From the NCBI RefSeq assembly GCF_002101555.1, contig NZ_LQOL01000038.1:62001-126000 (forward strand): DNA of 64,000 nucleotides, read 5' to 3'. Within the stretch, counting starts at the first letter, position 1, and every line of letters starts with the position of its first letter. Under the pieces are notes generated by a model. It made no database searches. It was not told the origin of the DNA and saw only the letters and a program-made list of their open reading frames with translations. The stretch is from Mycolicibacterium canariasense (GTDB lineage: Bacteria; Actinomycetota; Actinomycetes; Mycobacteriales; Mycobacteriaceae). Position numbers and translations under genes: made by a program. Below, in pieces: positions 59,401-64,000 of this stretch.

Positions 59401-60960
59401 GTGCCGGTCGGGGTGCCGTTGACATTCCTGGAGAGCGCGGACGACCCGCTGGGTGAGCTGCTCGGCCGCTACGCCCGCACCCGAGGGCCATTCAGCACCG
59501 ACGAGGCGGCCGCCCGGTTCGGTCTGGGGTTGCGGGTCACCGCCGACGTGCTGGGCCGGCTGGCCGCCGACGGCAAGCTGGTGCGTGGCGAGTTCAGCGA
59601 CGCCCCGTCGGCGGCGGTCTCCACGACGCGCGAACAGTGGTGTGACGCAACGGTTCTGAAGATCCTGCGACGCCGCTCGCTGGCCGCGCTGCGGGCCGCG
59701 GTGGAACCGGTCAGCCCCGCGGCCTACGGCCGGTTCCTGCCCGCCTGGCAGCACATCGGGAGCCAGCACAACCGCGGCATCGACGGGTTGGCCGCGGTCA
59801 TCGACCAGCTGGCCGGGGTGGCACTGCCCGCCTCGGCGGTCGAATCGCTTGTTCTGCCCCAACGGGTGGCCGACTACCAACCCGCCATGCTCGACGAGTT
59901 GCTGGCCTCCGGTGAGGTCACCTGGTCCGGCGCCGGGCAGATCGGCGCCGCGGACGGGTGGGTGGTGTTTCACCTCGCCGAGTCGGCGCCGCTGACACTG
60001 GCCGCTGCGGCCGAGATCGAGTTCACCGACGTGCATCGCGGCATCCTGGACACCCTGTCGGCCGGTGGCGCCTACTTCTTCCGGCAATTGGCCGAGCCCG
60101 GCAAGGACGGCACCTTCGCCGACGCACTGTGGGAGTTGATCTGGGCCGGCTGGGTCACCGGCGACACCTTCGCCCCGGTGCGCGCGGTGCTGCACGGGTC
60201 TCGTCGGGCTCCCGCGCACCGGCAACGCAAGAGCCCGCCCCGGCTGAGCCGCTATCGCGTGGCGCACCCCACGCCGCGCGCCGATCCGAAGGTGTCCGGC
60301 CGCTGGTCGGCACTACCGGCACCGGAGCTGGATTCCACCGTGCGCAGCCACTTCCAGGCCGAGTTGCTGCTCAACCGGCACGGTGTGCTGACCCGCGGGG
60401 CCACCGAGGGCTTCCCCGGCGGATTCGCGATGCTGTACAAGGTGCTCACCGCCTTCGAGGACGCGGGGCGTTGTCAGCGCGGCTATTTCATCGAGTCGCT
60501 GGGTGGCGCCCAGTTCGCCGCCGCCTCGACCGTGGACCGGTTGCGCAGCTATCTGGACGGGGTGGACCCGGAGCGACCGGAGTGGCACGCCGTCGTCCTG
60601 GCGGCGACGGACCCGGCCAATCCGTACGGCGCCGCGCTGCCCTGGCCGGCGGGCGGGGACTTTCGCCCGGGCCGCAAGGCCGGTGCGCTGGTGGTGCTGG
60701 TGGACGGCCGCTTGGCCTGGTTCCTGGAGCGGGGCGGGCGCTCGCTGCTGAGCTTCGGCGCCGAGCCGGGCGCGCACCAGGCGGCGGCCGATGCGCTGGC
60801 CGCGCTGGTGCACGAGCACCGCGTGCCGTCGTTGTTGGTGGAGCGGATCAACGGGGTGTCGGTGCTCGATCCGGTGGTCGACGAGGCACGCGAGGCTGCG
60901 CAACAGGCGCTGACCGAGGCCGGTTTCGCCAGGACACCGCGGGGACTGCGGCTGCGCTGA
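56467..60960 (+). CDS. lhr: Large ATP-dependent DNA helicase Lhr
   Basis: A 1497-residue superfamily 2 helicase that moves 3' to 5' and prefers RNA:DNA duplexes, involved in DNA repair. Motif I APTGSGKTLAAF, motif II DEVHAVAG, motif III LSATVRP, motif V VATSSLELGIDMGAVDLV and motif VI QRIGRAGH are in the first 450 residues; winged-helix and a large C-terminal domain follow. Length and sequence fit mycobacterial Lhr (about 1500 residues). DNA-repair gene nei lies close downstream. Confidence 0.96.
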   Translation: MATPDPLGRFSELTRQWFTGTFPAPTAAQAQAWAAIADGRHTLVIAPTGSGKTLAAFLWAIDGLARGVPGPGTKVLYVSPLKALAVDVERNLRTPLTGIARVAERLGAPAPDITVGVRSGDTTPQQRRALITTPPDVLITTPESLFLMLTSSARDTLATVHTVIVDEVHAVAGTKRGAHLALSLERLDALLDAPAQRIGLSATVRPAEEVARFLAGAGPTTIVAPPAEKTFDLKVQVPVPDMANLADNSIWPDVEERIVDLIEAHRSSIVFANSRRLAERLTSRLNEIHAERTGIELPAAHNPKVGGGAPAQLMASGQSHGAPTLLARAHHGSVSKEQRAAVEDDLKSGRLRAVVATSSLELGIDMGAVDLVIQVSAPPSVASGLQRIGRAGHQVGEISQGVLFPNHRTDLIDCAVTVRRMQAGEIETMAVPANPLDILAQHTVAAAALEPLDADAWFDTVRRSAPFATLPRSAFEATLDLLSGKYPSTEFAELRPRLVYDRDHGSLTARPGAQRLAVTSGGSIPDRGMFTVYLATEKPSRVGELDEEMVYESRPGDVISLGATSWRITEITHDRVMVLPAPGQPARLPFWRGDSVGRPAELGAAVGRFTGELAALGREDFEARCRETGFDDFATDNLWQLLDEQRQATGVVPTDATLVVERFHDELGDWRIILHSPYGLRVHGPLALAVSRRLHERYGIDEKPTASDDGIIVRLPDTDEKPPGPDIFVFDADEIEPIVTAEVGGSALFASRFRECAARALLLPRRHPGKRSPLWHQRQRAAQLLDIARKYPDFPIVLETVRECLQDVYDVPALTDLMSRIAQRRVRLVDVETTTPSPFAASVLFGYVGAFMYEGDSPLAERRAAALSLDSVLLAELLGRVELRDLLDPEVTAATTRQLQHLDPERHARDAEGVADLLRLLGPLTEDELKARCAAEDIGGWLEGLRTARRALTVSFAGATWWASIEDIGLLRDGVGVAVPVGVPLTFLESADDPLGELLGRYARTRGPFSTDEAAARFGLGLRVTADVLGRLAADGKLVRGEFSDAPSAAVSTTREQWCDATVLKILRRRSLAALRAAVEPVSPAAYGRFLPAWQHIGSQHNRGIDGLAAVIDQLAGVALPASAVESLVLPQRVADYQPAMLDELLASGEVTWSGAGQIGAADGWVVFHLAESAPLTLAAAAEIEFTDVHRGILDTLSAGGAYFFRQLAEPGKDGTFADALWELIWAGWVTGDTFAPVRAVLHGSRRAPAHRQRKSPPRLSRYRVAHPTPRADPKVSGRWSALPAPELDSTVRSHFQAELLLNRHGVLTRGATEGFPGGFAMLYKVLTAFEDAGRCQRGYFIESLGGAQFAAASTVDRLRSYLDGVDPERPEWHAVVLAATDPANPYGAALPWPAGGDFRPGRKAGALVVLVDGRLAWFLERGGRSLLSFGAEPGAHQAAADALAALVHEHRVPSLLVERINGVSVLDPVVDEAREAAQQALTEAGFARTPRGLRLR

Positions 60961-60971
60961 GTACCCAGTAA

Positions 60972-60985
60972 TGTCAAATTTGACA
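60972..60985. promoter_or_regulatory. 14-bp perfect palindrome upstream of the DUF2834 gene
   Basis: TGTCAAATTTGACA, containing a TTGACA at 60980-60985. Located 33 bp before ATG 61018. CATACT (61006-61011) is a possible -10, 6 nt from the ATG. A repressor bound at the palindrome would cover the -35 region. Confidence 0.6.
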
Positions 60986-61017
60986 AAACATGCGGCCGCC
61001 GGGTTCATACTGGCGGC

Positions 61018-61500
61018 ATGGTCTCGCTCGTCGTCCACCTGATCCTCGGATTCGCCGTCATCGCCTGGATCGTCAGCTCCAACCGCGCCATCTTCACCCG
61101 GCCGGCCACCGGACCCCAGCTATCAGCCCTGGAGGCGACGTTCTACGTCGTCGGCATCGCCGCGACCGTCCTGGGTTACTACTTCAACGCCCGCTTCGTC
61201 GCCGAGTACGCCACCCCGTCGAGCAACCCGATCTGGGGTCCGGGCAGCTGGCAGCAGTTCATCGCGCTGGGCTACACCAACCCCGCGGCGAGCTCGGCCA
61301 GCCAGGACTACACCATCATCAACGTCATCTTGCTGCCGCTGTTCACCGTCGTCGACGGGTACCGGCGCGGGATCAGGCGGCCGTGGCTGTTCTTCGTCTC
61401 CAGCCTGTTCACCAGTTGCGCGTTCGCCTACGCCTTCTACTTCGCGGCCCTGGACCGTCAACACCGCCATCACAAGGCCCGCACCGAGGTTGCGGTGTAA
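61018..61500 (+). CDS. DUF2834 membrane protein
   Basis: A 160-residue protein with four hydrophobic helices; [40 protein letters not shown] and [18 protein letters not shown] resemble the DUF2834 family, known from many bacteria without function. The last 20 residues are charged and His-rich. Controlled perhaps by the palindrome upstream. It ends 7 nt before nei. Confidence 0.8.
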   Translation: MVSLVVHLILGFAVIAWIVSSNRAIFTRPATGPQLSALEATFYVVGIAATVLGYYFNARFVAEYATPSSNPIWGPGSWQQFIALGYTNPAASSASQDYTIINVILLPLFTVVDGYRRGIRRPWLFFVSSLFTSCAFAYAFYFAALDRQHRHHKARTEVAV

Positions 61501-61507
61501 TGGGGGT

Positions 61508-62263
61508 ATGCCCGAAGGTGACACCGTCTTCCACACCGCCGCCCAGCTGAGGCAGGCACTCGCCGGAAAGACGTTGACGCGCTGCGATATCCGGGTGCCG
61601 CGCTATGCCACGGTGGACCTGTCCGGCCGAGTGGTCGACGAGGTGCTCAGCCGGGGCAAGCACCTGTTCATCCGGGTCGGTGACGCCAGTATCCACTCGC
61701 ACCTGAAGATGGAGGGCAGCTGGCGGATCGGTCCCGCCGGGGTGGCGCCGCATCGCATCCGCGCCGTCCTGGGCACCGCCGACACCCAGGCCAGCGGTAT
61801 CGACCTGGGCATCCTGGAGGTCCTGGAGCGGACCCACGATCAGGAGGTGGTGGCCCATCTGGGCCCGGACCTGCTCGGCCCGGACTGGGATCCGCGGCTG
61901 GCCGCGGCCAATTTGGCCGCCGATCCCGGCAGGCCGCTGGCACAGGCCCTGCTGGACCAACGGGTGATGGCCGGGGTGGGCAACGTGTACGCCAACGAGC
62001 TGTGCTTCGTCTTCGGTCGCAGGCCCACCGCCCGGGTGGACAGCGTCGAGGACCCGCTGCGGTTGGTGCAGCGGGCCCGGGACATGTTGTGGCTCAACCG
62101 ATCCCGATGGAACCGCTGCACCACCGGCGACACCCGGCGCGGGCGGCAGCTGTGGGTGTACGGCCGGGCGGGCGAACCGTGTCGCCGCTGCGGTACCACC
62201 ATCGAGGTGGACGGCAGCGGCGACCGGATCAGCTACTGGTGCCCGAATTGCCAGGCGGCGTAA
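61508..62263 (+). CDS. nei: Endonuclease VIII-like DNA glycosylase Nei
   Basis: Removes oxidised pyrimidines and cuts the abasic site. The 251-residue protein begins [18 protein letters not shown], with catalytic Pro2 and Glu3, has the [13 protein letters not shown] lysine loop, [16 protein letters not shown] with H2TH elements, and a C-terminal zinc finger ([12 protein letters not shown] with YWCPNCQ). Close to Rv3297. ATG 61508; the upstream in-frame start at 61490 is not supported. Confidence 0.95.
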   Translation: MPEGDTVFHTAAQLRQALAGKTLTRCDIRVPRYATVDLSGRVVDEVLSRGKHLFIRVGDASIHSHLKMEGSWRIGPAGVAPHRIRAVLGTADTQASGIDLGILEVLERTHDQEVVAHLGPDLLGPDWDPRLAAANLAADPGRPLAQALLDQRVMAGVGNVYANELCFVFGRRPTARVDSVEDPLRLVQRARDMLWLNRSRWNRCTTGDTRRGRQLWVYGRAGEPCRRCGTTIEVDGSGDRISYWCPNCQAA

Positions 62264-63373
62264 TCACTTCCAGGGCAGGGCCAGCCGACAGATCTTCTTG
62301 ACCACCGAGAAGAACTGGGTGTGCAGCGGTCCACCGTTGTACGGCAGGCCGTAGCGCCCACAGATCTCCTTCACCTCGCCGGAGATCTCGGCGTACCGGT
62401 GCGCGGGGATGTCCGGGAACAGGTGGTGTTCGATCTGGAAGGACAGGTTGCCACTGAAGATGTGGAACCACTTGCCACCAGTCAGGTTCGCCGAGCCCAG
62501 CAGCTGCCGGTAGTACCACTGGCCACGGGTCTCGTCGCGGGTCTCCTCCACGGTGAACTCGTGGGTGCCCTCGGGGAAGTGCCCGCAGAAGATGATGGTG
62601 TAGGACCACACGTTGCGCATCAGGTTGGCGGTCATATTGCCCGCGAACACAAAAGGCGCGAACGGGCCGGCCAACAGCGGGAAGGCGACATAGTCCTTGA
62701 TGGTCTGCTTCTTGACCTTGGCCCACATCTCGGTGAGCATGTCCTTCTTGTCCCGCAGCTTGATCTCGCCGGCGCGGATCCGCTCGGTCTCCAGTTCGTG
62801 CAGCGCCACGCCGTACTGGAAGAACACCATCAGCAGGAACGCGTAGAGCGGATTGCCCAGGTAGTACGGATGCCACCGCTGATCTTCGCTCATCCGCAGC
62901 ACGCCGTAGCCGATATCGCGGTCCAGGTCCACGATGTTGGTGTAGGTGTGGTGCATGTAGTTGTGCGAGTGCCGCCACTGATTGGACGGGCAGGCCGAAT
63001 CCCATTCGAAGTTCTGACCGCGCAACGCCGGATCGCCCATCCAGTCGTACTGGCCGTGCATGACGTTGTGGCCGATCTCCATGTTGTCCAGGATCTTCGA
63101 CAGGCCCAGCAGCGCCGTGCCGATCGGCCAGGCCGGCGGCAGGAACAGCAGGGCGCGCCCGCCGACCTCCAGGCTGCGCTGCCACTTGATGATCTTGCGG
63201 ATGTAGGTGGCGTCGCGCTCACCGAGATCGGCCAGGGCGCGCTCGCGAATGGCGTCGAGTTCGGCACCGAAGGCCTCGAACTGTTCGGGGGTGAGGGTGT
63301 ACTTCGCGGAGGTCACAGCGGCGGGCGCCGGGGCCGGCGTGGTCGAGCTGGCGGGTAATTCGAGTGTGGTCAT
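62264..63373 (-). CDS. desA3: Membrane acyl-CoA delta-9 desaturase DesA3
   Basis: Stearoyl-CoA desaturase making oleoyl-CoA for membrane lipids and triacylglycerol. The 369-residue protein has the three histidine boxes HNVMHGQ, HSHNYMHH and IEHHLFPD, with hydrophobic helices between them, and ends FSVVKKICRLALPWK. Matches Rv3229c. ATG 63373 preceded by AAAGG at about 12 nt. Convergent end with nei (stops adjacent). The next upstream gene is its electron donor. Confidence 0.95.
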   Translation of the reverse strand: MTTLELPASSTTPAPAPAAVTSAKYTLTPEQFEAFGAELDAIRERALADLGERDATYIRKIIKWQRSLEVGGRALLFLPPAWPIGTALLGLSKILDNMEIGHNVMHGQYDWMGDPALRGQNFEWDSACPSNQWRHSHNYMHHTYTNIVDLDRDIGYGVLRMSEDQRWHPYYLGNPLYAFLLMVFFQYGVALHELETERIRAGEIKLRDKKDMLTEMWAKVKKQTIKDYVAFPLLAGPFAPFVFAGNMTANLMRNVWSYTIIFCGHFPEGTHEFTVEETRDETRGQWYYRQLLGSANLTGGKWFHIFSGNLSFQIEHHLFPDIPAHRYAEISGEVKEICGRYGLPYNGGPLHTQFFSVVKKICRLALPWK

Positions 63374-63405
63374 GACATGCCTTTCACGTTGGAAGCCAAC
63401 AGTTC

Positions 63406-64000
63406 TCAAAGGTCGATCGCCACGTCACCGACGGGAGCGGTGATGCAGATCCGGATGTCTTCGCAGGCGTCGGTGGACACCGCGCCGTTGAGCAGATTGC
63501 GCACCGCGCCTTGGGTTTTGGTCCTGGTGCAGCTGAAGCAGATGCCCATCCGGCAGCCGCTCTCGGGCTGCAGCCCGGCCGCCTCGGCCTGTTCCAGCAG
63601 CGTCTTCCCGCTGTCGACCACCTCGACGCCGCTGCCGGTGAAGGTGATCGTGCCGCCGCCGGCGGCGTCCGGGGCGGCGAACACGGGCGGCACGAAGCTC
63701 TCCGACCGCGCATCCGGGCGCAGCGTCTGCACCGCGTCGACCAGGGCAGGTGGGCCGCACACGAACACCGCGTCGGGGTCGGACATGGCGGCCGACAGGT
63801 GATGCGGGGCGAAGTACCCGTCCAGGTCGGCACCGCGATCGTCGCGGGTGTAGCCATGCAGCACCTTCACCCCGGGCAGGGTGTCGAGTTCGTCGCGGTA
63901 GCAGGCCTGGGCGGCCGACCGGGCGTAGTGCACGAAGGCGATCTGCCCGGTGAACCCTTCGGCGAGCAGCGTCCGCAGCATCGACATCACCGGGGTGATC
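63406..64000 (-). CDS. Ferredoxin reductase-type electron donor of DesA3 (C-terminal part)
   Basis: The gene runs beyond the window; about 198 residues are visible. The NAD(P)-binding part includes IAFVHYARSAAQACYRDELD and VFVCGPPALVDAV, and the C-terminal plant-type [2Fe-2S] domain has the ligands in ESGCRMGICFSCTRTKTQG and a final CITAP-type Cys. Order (reductase then ferredoxin) and position beside desA3 match M. tuberculosis Rv3230c, the NADPH oxidoreductase of DesA3. Confidence 0.92.
   Translation of the reverse strand, partial: ITPVMSMLRTLLAEGFTGQIAFVHYARSAAQACYRDELDTLPGVKVLHGYTRDDRGADLDGYFAPHHLSAAMSDPDAVFVCGPPALVDAVQTLRPDARSESFVPPVFAAPDAAGGGTITFTGSGVEVVDSGKTLLEQAEAAGLQPESGCRMGICFSCTRTKTQGAVRNLLNGAVSTDACEDIRICITAPVGDVAIDL

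Overview
This is high-GC actinobacterial DNA from a mycobacterium, most likely a fast-growing environmental Mycolicibacterium-type species. The AccD5, AccE5, AccA3, SseA, SigF, UsfX, Lat, LrpA, Pcd, Lhr, Nei and DesA3 proteins all read as mycobacterial orthologues. Their order follows the accD5-to-nei block that I recall from M. tuberculosis, but large accessory segments are inserted. No rRNA, tRNA, IS element, prophage or CRISPR array was recognised.

Layout. 1-7.9 kb: the start of a probable acyl-CoA synthetase, then accD5-accE5-maf-sseA-sufE, an alkaline-phosphatase-superfamily-like gene, and accA3 (biotin-dependent acyl-CoA carboxylase parts). 7.9-13.4 kb: a GNAT-like small gene, malate dehydrogenase, a MocA-like cytidylyltransferase, and a uric-acid operon (nucleobase permease with a C-terminal OHCU-decarboxylase-like domain, free OHCU decarboxylase, HIU hydrolase, urate oxidase). 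13.4-16.5 kb: two stress proteins, a STAS protein, sigF, its anti-sigma factor usfX and a 43-residue membrane peptide. 16.5-29.8 kb: a glycan island encoding GmhA, HldE, a GT2-GmhB fusion, two family-9 (heptosyltransferase-type) and three further glycosyltransferases, UDP-glucose dehydrogenase, a UDP-xylose-synthase-like epimerase and a carbamoyltransferase. 29.9-39.3 kb: stress genes (SDR, NRAMP-like transporter with two PRC-barrel proteins, DoxX, haem-oxygenase-like diiron protein, CDGSH, F420 oxidoreductase, CsbD, UsfY, flavodoxin, small membrane proteins). 39.3-46.6 kb: ArsR-SRPBCC, a xanthine-dehydrogenase-type enzyme, an Mrr-like membrane nuclease, and divergent citrate synthases, one with an HTH domain. 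46.6-64 kb: lysine catabolism (lat, lrpA, hglS, pcd), htpG, a DUF222/HNH gene, SDR, TetR, lhr, a DUF2834 gene, nei, desA3 and the C-terminal part of its reductase.

The unifying signal is SigF. Five exact GTTT-N15/16-GGGTA promoters, plus several near matches, lie directly upstream of genes between 13 and 39 kb, usually 10-12 nt before the start codon. They flank and enter the heptose/glycan island, including a back-to-back divergent pair at 29830-29887. The best candidate for an undescribed system is therefore a SigF-linked pathway that makes ADP-heptose and probably UDP-xylose, and assembles a carbamoylated, heptose-containing glycan in a mycobacterium. The uric-acid operon, the MocA-like protein and the molybdenum hydroxylase form a second plausible unit, a purine catabolic route. 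All functions are inferred by reading the sequence; no database search was run.
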